In this document: positions 1-4,930 of the stretch, in pieces
How the letters are laid out: each line of letters starts with the position of its first letter
Numbering within the stretch: position 1 is the first letter of the stretch
Origin: Spirochaetaceae bacterium
GTDB taxonomy: Bacteria; Spirochaetota; Spirochaetia; Treponematales; Breznakiellaceae
DNA length: 7,330 bases
Reading direction: 5' to 3'
Assembly (NCBI GenBank): GCA_031280115.1
Contig: JAITHF010000223.1
Coordinates: 1-7,330 of the forward strand
Program-made: the position numbers and the translations under genes
Notes under the pieces: generated by a model
What the model saw: the letters and a program-made list of their open reading frames with translations, nothing else
Databases searched by the model: none
What the model was told of the DNA's origin: nothing

Positions 1-231
1 TTACCGCGCAAACCTTCCGCGTTACCGCGCAAACCTTCCGCGTTACCGCGCAAACCTTCCGCGTTACCGCGCAAACCTTCCGCGTTACCGCGCAAACCTT
101 CCGCGTTACCGCGCAAACCCTGCGCGTTACCGCGCAAACCTTCCGCGTTACCGCGCAAACCTTCCGCGTTACCGCGCAAACCCTGCGCGTTACCGCGCAA
201 ACCCTGCGCGTTACCGCGCAAACCTTCCGCG
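1..231 (-). repeat. 21-bp tandem array, 11 copies, cut by the window edge
   Basis: Eleven head-to-tail 21-bp units begin at 1, 22, 43 and so on to 211. The plus-strand unit opens TTACCGCGCAAACC and ends TTCCGCG. Units at 106, 169 and 190 end CTGCGCG instead; otherwise all copies are identical. The array starts at base 1, so it probably continues outside the window. It is assigned to the minus strand because the leader it shares with the second array lies at 248-295 on that strand. Five of the six frames are open through the array, since 21 is a multiple of three, so openness alone does not show coding. Confidence 0.97.
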
Positions 232-341
232 TACACCGGAAAAAGTTTCCTGTCCCTGCATAAATCATTATCGTATAACGAATTACCGGCGCTTCGCGCC
301 TCTTTAAGAGAATTTGGAGGGTCATAGACCCTCCAAACCAC
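1..341 (-). CDS. Possible heptapeptide-repeat ORF (AEGLRGN/AQGLRGN), partial
   Basis: I do not recognise this as a known family. On the minus strand one frame stays open from after a TGA at 405-407 to the window edge. It has no in-frame ATG; the first usable start is a GTG at 339-341 with no convincing ribosome site. It reads a non-repetitive head that includes PPNSLKEARSAGNSLYDND and LCRDRKLFPVY, then eleven heptapeptides. Eight are AEGLRGN and three are AQGLRGN. The E/Q exchange needs two base changes (GAA to CAG) and is conservative, which weakly favours coding. The head peptide recurs beside the second array (SANNSL, stop, NNDLWGDR). No signal peptide or domain is visible. It could equally be a non-coding repeat cassette. 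Confidence 0.3.
   Translation of the reverse strand, partial: MVWRVYDPPNSLKEARSAGNSLYDNDLCRDRKLFPVYAEGLRGNAQGLRGNAQGLRGNAEGLRGNAEGLRGNAQGLRGNAEGLRGNAEGLRGNAEGLRGNAEGLRGNAEGLRG
248..295 (-). repeat. Array leader element, copy 1
   Basis: Read on the minus strand, this 48-bp element starts GAAGCGCC, contains TAATTCGTTATA and AATGATTT, and ends GGGACAGGA. It matches 4156-4203 at 40 of 48 positions. It ends 16 bp before the first array and points into it, just as copy 2 points into the second array. Its constant position beside two unrelated 21-bp arrays suggests it is the fixed part of a repeat cassette. Confidence 0.85.
288..300. repeat. GGCGC-TTC-GCGCC hairpin module
   Basis: A 5-bp inverted repeat with a 3-base loop, followed on the plus strand by CTCTTTAAGAG and GGAGGG. 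The same module with loop TTTC lies at 4447-4460, followed by TCTTTGAAGAG and GGAGGG. Both copies have the same plus-strand orientation although the neighbouring arrays are in opposite orientation, so the hairpin moves independently of the array cassette. Confidence 0.6.
313..337 (-). terminator. Candidate terminator of the transporter operon
   Basis: A perfect 11-bp inverted repeat (TTTGGAGGGTC and GACCCTCCAAA) closes a 3-base loop. On the minus strand the stem is followed by TTCTCTT, a weak U-rich run; on the plus strand it is followed by ACCACCCC. That makes it a plausible Rho-independent terminator for the minus-strand operon, whose last stop is about 210 bp upstream. The stem lies inside the repeat mosaic and inside the open frame of the first array ORF, so it may be only another repeat hairpin. 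Confidence 0.4.
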
Positions 342-347
342 CCCTAA

Positions 348-531
348 AGGCTTCCTGCTTCGCGCCCTTTTGCGAACTTCCCGTAAGGGAACAGCCTCCG
401 GCTGTCAGCGCTTCCTGTTTCGCGTATTCTTTTGCGAACTTCCCGTAAGGGAACAGCCTCCGGCTGTCAGCGCTTCCTGTTTCGCGCCTCTTTGTGCAAA
501 CGACGATTGCTGAAACAGCCTTCGGCTGCCC
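348..531 (+). repeat. Tandem 62-bp modules, cluster 1
   Basis: Units begin near 348, at 408 and at 470, each opening with a form of GCGCTTCCTG and TTTCGCG. The units at 348 and 408 carry a core TTTTGCGAACTTCCCGTAAG with hairpin TTCCC-GTAA-GGGAA. The unit at 470 carries a different core, GTGCAAACG and CGATTGCTGAA. All end with a second small hairpin, CAGCC-TYC-GGCTG. The exact period is 62 bp from 408 to 470; the first unit is 60 bp long. Because 62 is not a multiple of three, the tandem does not keep a reading frame. Confidence 0.85.
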
Positions 532-575
532 CCAAACCCCCCATAAAGGCTACCTGCGCTGCGCCTGTGCGCCTG
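532..575 (+). repeat. CCCAAACCCC / AAAGGCTxCCTGC repeat module overlapping the permease 3' end
   Basis: This stretch (CCCAAACCCC, then AAAGGCTACCTGCGC, then GCGCCTGTG) is a close copy of 4741-4781, where CCCAAACCCC is followed by AAAGGCTGCCTGCCTCGCG. Related sequence on the opposite strand lies at about 332-358 and 4075-4117. The module covers the last codons and the stop of the permease gene that ends at 550. Confidence 0.65.
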
Positions 576-1359
576 TAAAGCGCGGTGAGGCGCTGTCTAG
601 GGAGTGGAAGGCTATGACCGTGAGGGCGATGACGGTTCCCGGGGCAAGCGCGCACCAAGGGGCGTTGAACAACACGTTCTGGGATTCTGCAAGCATCCGC
701 CCCCAGCTTGGAAACGGGGGCTGGACCCCAAAGCCAAGATAACTCATGGCGGACTCCGCAAGAATCGCGTTAGAAAACCCCAGCGCTACGGCTGAAAAGA
801 GCGTGGGCCCCAGATTAGGCAGGATATGGATGAACATAACCCGCAGGCCCGACGCCCCCATAGCGCGCGCGGCTGACGTGAAGTCCGCGCGCTTATAGCG
901 CAGCATCCCGTTTCGGGTGATTCTCACATAACTGGGAACAAAAAGCGCGCACAAGGCGGTGCAGAGGGTAAACGGGCTGTTCCCCATAAGCGAAAAGAGC
1001 GAGAGCGCCAGCAGGATGCCGGGAAAAGAACTCAGCCCGTCCATAAGGCGCAGCACCCCCTCATCCAAGAGGCCCCCTGTGTAACCGCAGATCATGCCCA
1101 GGGTGATTCCTATGGCGGCGCTGGACAACACGGCGGCTGCCGCCACTGCCAGGGTGTACCTGCCGCCTATCATCACCCGTGAAAATACGTCCCTGCCGAA
1201 ACTGTCGGTTCCCATAAGGTGGGGCGGCCCGGGCGGAAGAAACCGGCGGGACAGGTCCATCTCGTTATACCCGTAAGGGGTATAAAACAGGCCGGCTGCC
1301 GTCATACCCCCTATCCCGCAGGCAAGGGCCGCGCCTAGGATACACGCAAGGCGCCGCAT
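550..1359 (-). CDS. ABC transporter inner-membrane permease, DppC/OppC type
   Basis: Second permease of a peptide/nickel-type importer; with its partner it forms the channel across the inner membrane. The 269 residues show an N-terminal membrane helix (about 4-26), the family motif HLMGTDSFGRDVFSR at 47-61, several hydrophobic spans, the EAA loop that docks the ATPase (DFTSAARAMGAS, 159-170, then HILPN) and AESAMSYLGFGVQPPFPSWG at 201-220. The frame is open further upstream to 1533, but the ATG at 1357-1359 lies one base after the upstream permease's stop and gives the normal N-terminus, so that start is chosen. The tail is odd. The usual GDxLRDxLDPR ending is shortened to LDSASPRF, and the final residues GAQAQRR and the stop come from a repeat module. 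Confidence 0.93.
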   Translation of the reverse strand: MRRLACILGAALACGIGGMTAAGLFYTPYGYNEMDLSRRFLPPGPPHLMGTDSFGRDVFSRVMIGGRYTLAVAAAAVLSSAAIGITLGMICGYTGGLLDEGVLRLMDGLSSFPGILLALSLFSLMGNSPFTLCTALCALFVPSYVRITRNGMLRYKRADFTSAARAMGASGLRVMFIHILPNLGPTLFSAVALGFSNAILAESAMSYLGFGVQPPFPSWGRMLAESQNVLFNAPWCALAPGTVIALTVIAFHSLDSASPRFTGAQAQRR

Positions 1360-1360
1360 A

Positions 1361-2308
1361 CTACGCCCGAAGCCGGGGGTCCATAAGCCAAATAACCGTC
1401 TCTGCCAGGGTGTTCCCCAGCACCACGACAAAGGCCGTATAGACCAGCAGGGCCTGCGCCAGAGGATAGTCCCGGGACATGACCGCCGCGATAAGGAGCC
1501 GGCCCAGGCCGGGTATAGCAAACACCTGCTCAATGACGATGCTGCCGGAAAAAACGTCCCCGATTATCATGCCCAGCAGGGTAATTGCCGGAACCGCCGC
1601 GTTTTTGAGGGCATGGCAGCAGATGAGGCGCCCGCGGGAGGCGCCCCTGCTGGAGGCGGCTTTCACATAGTCGCTTTTAAGCTCGTGCAGCAGTGAGCCG
1701 CGCAGGAATTTCATCACCATTGCCGCGTTAGGCAGGGCCACCGCAAGGGCCGGGAAGAACAGGCAGCCCAGAAATCCGGCGGCGCTGTCTTTGTAGGACA
1801 CATAGGCGCCCGGGGCAAAGAGGCGGAGGAGAAGCCCGAAGACCCAGATAAACAGTATCCCCAGAAAGAAACTCGGCACCCCGATAGTAACGGCGCCGAG
1901 TATCTGAACAAGGCGGTCAAAGAAGGAGTGTTCGTTGAGAACAGAAAGAACAGCCGCCGGAAGGGAAATAAGGATGATAAGAAACAGGGAAAGGCCGGCC
2001 AGCGCGCAGGTAACAGGCAGCCGTTCCGCGACCAGGTCCGAAACCCGGGCGCTCTGGAAGCGCAGGGACCTTCCTGAATTGCCGGAGAGAAAGCCCCGGA
2101 CCCAGGAGAGGTACTGCGCAGGAAGGCTCCGGTCAAGCCCCAGCCTTGAGCGGAGGGCGCCGCGCTGTTCCGCCGTGGCTTCAAGGCCCAGGGCCATAGC
2201 CGCAGGATCCCCCGGGATAACAACCCTGAACGCGCTGAACGTGATGAGGGACGCCAGAAACAGGGTAAGAAGGGCGGTCAAAAGCCGCCGGATGAAAAAG
2301 CCCGCCAC
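1361..2308 (-). CDS. ABC transporter inner-membrane permease, DppB/OppB type
   Basis: First permease of the importer, 315 residues, the usual family length. An N-terminal helix (about 5-30) leads into the typical periplasmic segment with VIPGDPA and LGLDRSLPAQYLSWVRGFLSG. Membrane spans follow at roughly 100-123, 135-162, 180-200, 236-257 and 285-307. The EAA loop is KSDYVKAASSRGAS at 211-224 with HALKN, followed by the conserved IEQVFAIPGLGRLLIAAV (259-276) and the C-terminal DPRLRA. The start is a GTG at 2306-2308, preceded by a purine-rich GAGAGGG about 9 bases upstream, and 36 bp after the binding-protein stop. The one-base gap to the next permease suggests translational coupling. The substrate cannot be read from the permease. 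Confidence 0.95.
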   Translation of the reverse strand: MAGFFIRRLLTALLTLFLASLITFSAFRVVIPGDPAAMALGLEATAEQRGALRSRLGLDRSLPAQYLSWVRGFLSGNSGRSLRFQSARVSDLVAERLPVTCALAGLSLFLIILISLPAAVLSVLNEHSFFDRLVQILGAVTIGVPSFFLGILFIWVFGLLLRLFAPGAYVSYKDSAAGFLGCLFFPALAVALPNAAMVMKFLRGSLLHELKSDYVKAASSRGASRGRLICCHALKNAAVPAITLLGMIIGDVFSGSIVIEQVFAIPGLGRLLIAAVMSRDYPLAQALLVYTAFVVVLGNTLAETVIWLMDPRLRA

Positions 2309-2344
2309 CGGTTCCGCCCTCTCTGTCTTTTGGCAGTCCTGTCT

Positions 2345-3838
2345 TTATTTATGCTGGCGGATAGTGGAGAAGTCAACCACATAGAGCGGATAATCAACCA
2401 TCCCGCTGAACTTGCCCTTGGGGAAGACCACGAACTCCAAGATGTCCTGTATATAGACGCTTGCCGCGTCCTCAAGGATAATCCGCTGAGCCTGTTTGTA
2501 GAGCTCCCGCCGGCGCGCGTCGCCGGTTTCCCGCAGAATGCCCTCATAGACCGCGTCAAAGCGGGGGCTTGCGAAGTTCACGAAGTTGCTGGCAGCGCCG
2601 CTCTGATAGCGCTCAAGGAACCCCCGGGGCGACACGACAGGCGCGTCAAGGGAAATAATCGTGGCTTCATAGTTCCGTCCGTAGTACACCTGGGAAAGCC
2701 ATGCGCCCCAGTCAACGAGGGTGATAGACGCGGTAATCCCGACACGGGCAAGCTGGTTTACCAGGACCTGTCCGGTGTCAATGTGCATGGTATAGTTCGA
2801 GGCAAGGGTTATCTCAAGGGGAAACCCGCCGGCATAGCCCGCTTCCGCAAGGAGCGAGCGGGCTTTCTGCGGATCCGCAGGATACCCAAGGCCGGCCTGG
2901 TAATACTCGTGCAGCCCCGGAATAAGGGGGCTTGGGGAAGGCTCGCCCTGCCCGTAGAACGCGGCGTCGATAATTTCTTGGGCATCCACGGCGTAATGTA
3001 TGGCTTGGCGCACCCGCAGGTCGTTGAGGGGGGGCGCCTTGTTGTTCAGCGCGAGAAGCTGCACCGCGCTTGAATGGCGGGACGGGGCGTCGAACTCCGA
3101 CAAATCGAGCTGTTGGAGGAGCGCGCCGGTAAGGGCCGCGCTGTCAATGGCGCCGCCCCGCAGCGCCAGCACCTGGGCCGCTGAATCAGGGATGAATACA
3201 TAGGTGATTTTGTCAAGGTACGGCAGCCCCTCCTGCCAGTAGCGGGGGTTTTTCACCAGTGAAAGGGAGCGCTGGGTTTCATAGGCGGCAACGGCGAAGG
3301 GGCCGGCGCCAATCGGGTTTTTCTCCCGGTCCGGGTTATTTTTCGGCACCACTCCCACGGTAAGATAGGGAAGGAACTCCATATCCGGCGTTTTAAGGGT
3401 AATCCGCAGGGTGTTTTGCGGCGTAACCGCTACTTCTTCGATCTGGTCAAGCCGGTTGAACCGGGCTGCTGCGGCGGTTTCCAAGGTAAACGCCGCATCC
3501 TCAAGGGTTACAGGCGAGCCGTCGTGAAACGTCAGTTCAGGCCGCAGGCGGAACTCGTACACCAGCCCTTCTTGCTCAACTGCCCAGCTCTGCGCTGCCG
3601 CCGGCTTGAGCGTGCCGTCCGGCGCGGGCTTCACCAGCCCTTCAAAGACGTTGAATAGGATACTCCGTCCGTCTGCGGTATGAGCGGCGGGGTTGAGGGG
3701 GTCAAGGGTGCGCGGTTCGGTGGCGATGCCAAAGCGCAGTTCCCCCTGGGGAGGAGGCGCTTTATTTTTGGCGCAGGCGGCGCCGGTCATAGATAACACA
3801 ATAGCAAAGCCGATAGACAGGCAGCAGGTCTTTTTCAT
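2345..3838 (-). CDS. Family 5 extracellular solute-binding lipoprotein
   Basis: Receptor of the importer, expected to be lipid-anchored outside the inner membrane and to bind a peptide or similar ligand (family 5 also includes nickel and sugar binders; the ligand is not evident). From the ATG at 3838 there are 497 residues. A short signal peptide (MKKTCC, then hydrophobic to SMTGAAC) puts the acylated cysteine at residue 22; GAAC is a loose lipobox. Mature-protein hallmarks are ELRFGIATEPRTLDP near the start, NVFEGLVKPAPDG, YEFRLRPELTFHDGSPVTLED, NPIGAGPFAV, RYWQEGLPYLDKI, NDLRVRQAIHYAVD and KARSLLAEAGY. An ATG at 3844 is in frame, but AAAGGA lies only 3 bases before it and 9 before the ATG at 3838, so the latter is preferred. 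It is first in the operon; no ATPase genes follow in the window. Confidence 0.95.
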   Translation of the reverse strand: MKKTCCLSIGFAIVLSMTGAACAKNKAPPPQGELRFGIATEPRTLDPLNPAAHTADGRSILFNVFEGLVKPAPDGTLKPAAAQSWAVEQEGLVYEFRLRPELTFHDGSPVTLEDAAFTLETAAAARFNRLDQIEEVAVTPQNTLRITLKTPDMEFLPYLTVGVVPKNNPDREKNPIGAGPFAVAAYETQRSLSLVKNPRYWQEGLPYLDKITYVFIPDSAAQVLALRGGAIDSAALTGALLQQLDLSEFDAPSRHSSAVQLLALNNKAPPLNDLRVRQAIHYAVDAQEIIDAAFYGQGEPSPSPLIPGLHEYYQAGLGYPADPQKARSLLAEAGYAGGFPLEITLASNYTMHIDTGQVLVNQLARVGITASITLVDWGAWLSQVYYGRNYEATIISLDAPVVSPRGFLERYQSGAASNFVNFASPRFDAVYEGILRETGDARRRELYKQAQRIILEDAASVYIQDILEFVVFPKGKFSGMVDYPLYVVDFSTIRQHK

Positions 3839-3866
3839 AATCATACATCCTTTACGTGTTTTTGAG

Positions 3867-3896
3867 ACTATACCCTAGTTACCGCAAACAATGCAA
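3867..3896 (-). promoter_or_regulatory. Candidate sigma-70 promoter of the transporter operon
   Basis: On the minus strand TTGCAT (3891-3896) and TATAGT (3867-3872) are separated by 18 bp. The -10 box matches the consensus at 5 of 6 positions and the -35 at 3 of 6. Transcription would begin near 3860, leaving a leader of about 20 nt that includes AAAGGA before the start codon. No operator is apparent. Confidence 0.5.
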
Positions 3897-4187
3897 GTCC
3901 GCAGCCGAAGGCTGTTTTAGGTGCTTCTTGTAGCGGGAGGGTTTGCGGGTTTAGTCACCCCCTGCGGGCAGCCGAAGGCTGTTTCATGTGCTTCTCGCGG
4001 TGAGAGGGTTTGCACGTTTAGTCACAACCCCGAAGCGGCGCCTCAGCGGAATTTGCAGGCGGAAGGGCGCAACGCAGGAAGCCGCTGGCTGGGGGTTTGG
4101 GGGCAGCCTCCGGCTGTTTCAGCAGCAGCGGACTGCGCTATGAGCCGTAAAATAGGAAGCGCCAATAATTCGTTATAGAACAATGAT
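3897..4187 (+). repeat. Repeat mosaic left of array 2
   Basis: This stretch has no recognisable gene. It holds two copies of a 38-bp element (3921-3958, 3988-4025; GTGCTTCT... to ...TTTAGTCAC), each preceded by a CAGCC-GAA-GGCTG hairpin (3902-3914, 3969-3981). Next come CCCCGAAGCGGCGCCTCAGC (shared, inverted, with 4788-4813), a module with GCAGGAAGCC and GGGGGTTTGGGGGCAGCC shared with the other mosaic, and the array leader. A frame open from 3921 to a TAG at 4176-4178 reads through these modules and is continued in frame by the array ORF. It contains SRGERVC, as does the inverted copy at the right end. Confidence 0.8.
3988..4053 (+). repeat. Inverted-repeat arm flanking array 2 (left)
   Basis: These 66 bp are the reverse complement of 4788-4853 with four mismatches. 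The arm runs from GTGCTTCTCGCGGTGAG through TTTAGTCACAACCCCGAAG to CAGCGGAATT. The two arms bracket about 730 bp containing the leader, array 2 and the 62-bp modules. Confidence 0.85.
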
Positions 4188-4203
4188 TTGTGGGGGGACA
4201 GGA
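4156..4203 (+). repeat. Array leader element, copy 2
   Basis: A 48-bp element from GAAGCGCC through TAATTCGTTATA and AATGATTT to GGGACAGGA, matching the minus-strand element at 248-295 at 40 of 48 positions. It ends 4 bp before array 2 and points into it. In the shared reading frame copy 1 has TAC (Tyr) where this copy has TAG (4176-4178). Confidence 0.85.
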
Positions 4204-4580
4204 TAGGTTATTTTGCTGGCAGACAACTTTATTTTGCTAGCAAACAAACTTATTTTGCTAGCAAACAAACTTATTTTGCTAGCAAACAAACTTATTTTGC
4301 TAGCAAACAACTTTATTTTGCTGGCAAACAACTTTATTTTGCTGGCAAACAAACTTATTTTGCTGGCAAAACAACTTGTTTTTACTACAAAATAAACCGG
4401 TTTTCCTGCCGCGCTCTGTTGGTATATAAAAAATATAAAAAATATCGGCGCTTTCGCGCCTCTTTGAAGAGGATGCGGAGGGCTCTTTTATCAGCGCTTC
4501 ATGTTTCGCGGCTCATAGTGCAAACGCCGATTGCTGAAACAGCCTTTGGCTGCCGGCGCTTCATGTTTTGCGGCTCATAG
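4188..4580 (+). CDS. Possible heptapeptide-repeat ORF (YFASKQT/YFAGKQL)
   Basis: I recognise no family. The frame begins at a TTG (4188) without a clear ribosome site; after LWGDRIG it reads eight heptapeptides YFA[GS][KR]Q[LT], then a basic tail (FYYKINRF, VYKKYKKYRRFRASLKRM) that runs into the 62-bp modules and stops at 4578-4580. It is the same frame, relative to the leader, that gives AEGLRGN in the other array. A single TAG at 4176-4178 separates it from a further open frame extending back to 3921. A second plus-strand frame (LILLANK repeats, from 4213) is also open. The opposite strand to the neighbouring genes, the weak start and the tail made of dispersed repeats all argue for caution; it may be non-coding. 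Confidence 0.27.
   Translation: MWGDRIGYFAGRQLYFASKQTYFASKQTYFASKQTYFASKQLYFAGKQLYFAGKQTYFAGKTTCFYYKINRFSCRALLVYKKYKKYRRFRASLKRMRRALLSALHVSRLIVQTPIAETAFGCRRFMFCGS
4208..4375 (+). repeat. 21-bp tandem array, 8 copies
   Basis: Eight 21-bp units start at 4208, 4229, 4250, 4271, 4292, 4313, 4334 and 4355. The unit opens TTATTTTGCTAGC and ends AAACAAAC. Four central units carry GCTAGC; the first and last three carry GCTGGC. The first also has AGACAAC and the last AAAACAAC. A degenerate ninth unit (TTGTTTTTACTAC) follows. It is AT-rich and unlike its GC-rich surroundings. TTTGCTAGCAAA is a perfect 12-bp palindrome; the GCTGGC variants keep the arms TTTGC and GCAAA. The unit has no sequence similarity to that of array 1 beyond the shared length and the initial TTA. 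Confidence 0.97.
4376..4493. other. AT-rich spacer between array 2 and the 62-bp modules
   Basis: No gene is convincing here. The stretch contains the palindrome AAACCGGTTT (about 4396-4405), a run of TATATAAAAAATATAAAAAA around 4424-4443, and the GGCGC-TTTC-GCGCC hairpin (4447-4460) with its TCTTTGAAGAG tail, which copies 288-310. The frame of the YFASKQT ORF crosses it. Confidence 0.5.
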
Positions 4581-4741
4581 TGCAAACGCCGATTGCTGAA
4601 ACAGCCTTTGGCTGCCGGCGCTTCATGTTTCGCGTATTCTTTTGCGAACTTCCCGTAAGGGAACAGCCTCCGGCTGCCGGCGCTTCATGGTTTGCGGCTT
4701 CTTTTGCGAACTTCCCGTAAGGGAACAGCCTTCGGCTGCCC
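4494..4741 (+). repeat. Tandem 62-bp modules, cluster 2
   Basis: Four units begin at 4494, 4556, 4618 and 4680, each 62 bp apart and each opening GCGCTTCATG. The first two carry the core CATAGTGCAAACGCCGATTG with a CAGCC-TTT-GGCTG hairpin and are nearly identical. The last two carry the alternative core TTTTGCGAACTTCCCGTAAG with hairpins TTCCC-GTAA-GGGAA and CAGCC-TYC-GGCTG. Both core types also occur in cluster 1 (348-531), so the frame of the module is constant and the core is exchanged. Confidence 0.92.
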
Positions 4742-4787
4742 CCAAACCCCCGCTAAAGGCTGCCTGCCTCGCGCCCGTGCGTTATCG

Positions 4788-4853
4788 AATTCCGCTGAGG
4801 CGCCGCTTCGGGGTTGTGACTAAACCCACAAACCCGCTCACCGCGAGAAGCAC
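4788..4853 (-). repeat. Inverted-repeat arm flanking array 2 (right)
   Basis: Reverse complement of 3988-4053 with 62 of 66 positions matching. Its inner end is AATTCCGCTGAGGCGCC; the outer end is GCGAGAAGCAC. The outer half is one copy of the 38-bp element, which is repeated in the same orientation at 4872-4909. Confidence 0.85.
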
Positions 4854-4928
4854 GTGAACCCCCCGCAGGGGGTGACTAAAATTGCAAACCCGCTCACCGC
4901 GAGAAGCACGTGAATCCCCCGCAGGGGG
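4829..4928 (-). repeat. 56-bp direct repeats with CCCCC-GCA-GGGGG hairpins
   Basis: The stretch from CAAACCCGCTCACCGCGAG through CACGTGAA occurs at 4829-4858 and again at 4885-4914, 56 bp apart. Each is followed by CCCCCGCAGGGGG, a 5-bp inverted repeat. The second hairpin sits directly after the stop of the ASKHA gene (minus strand) but has no T-run after it on that strand, so I do not call it a terminator. Confidence 0.8.
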
Positions 4929-4930
4929 CC

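Noticed and set aside
1360..1533. 58-residue N-terminal extension of the second permease
   Set aside because: It overlaps the first permease in another frame and lacks family features; the ATG at 1359 follows the upstream stop by one base.
2330..3073. Plus-strand open frame opposite the binding protein
   Set aside because: Antisense shadow of a clear SBP_bac_5 gene.
1..4375. CRISPR arrays
   Set aside because: The 21-bp units abut with no spacers and no cas genes are visible.
4915..4927. CCCCC-GCA-GGGGG as terminator of the ASKHA gene
   Set aside because: No T-run follows on the minus strand and the same hairpin is repeated at about 4860-4872 as part of the 56-bp repeat.
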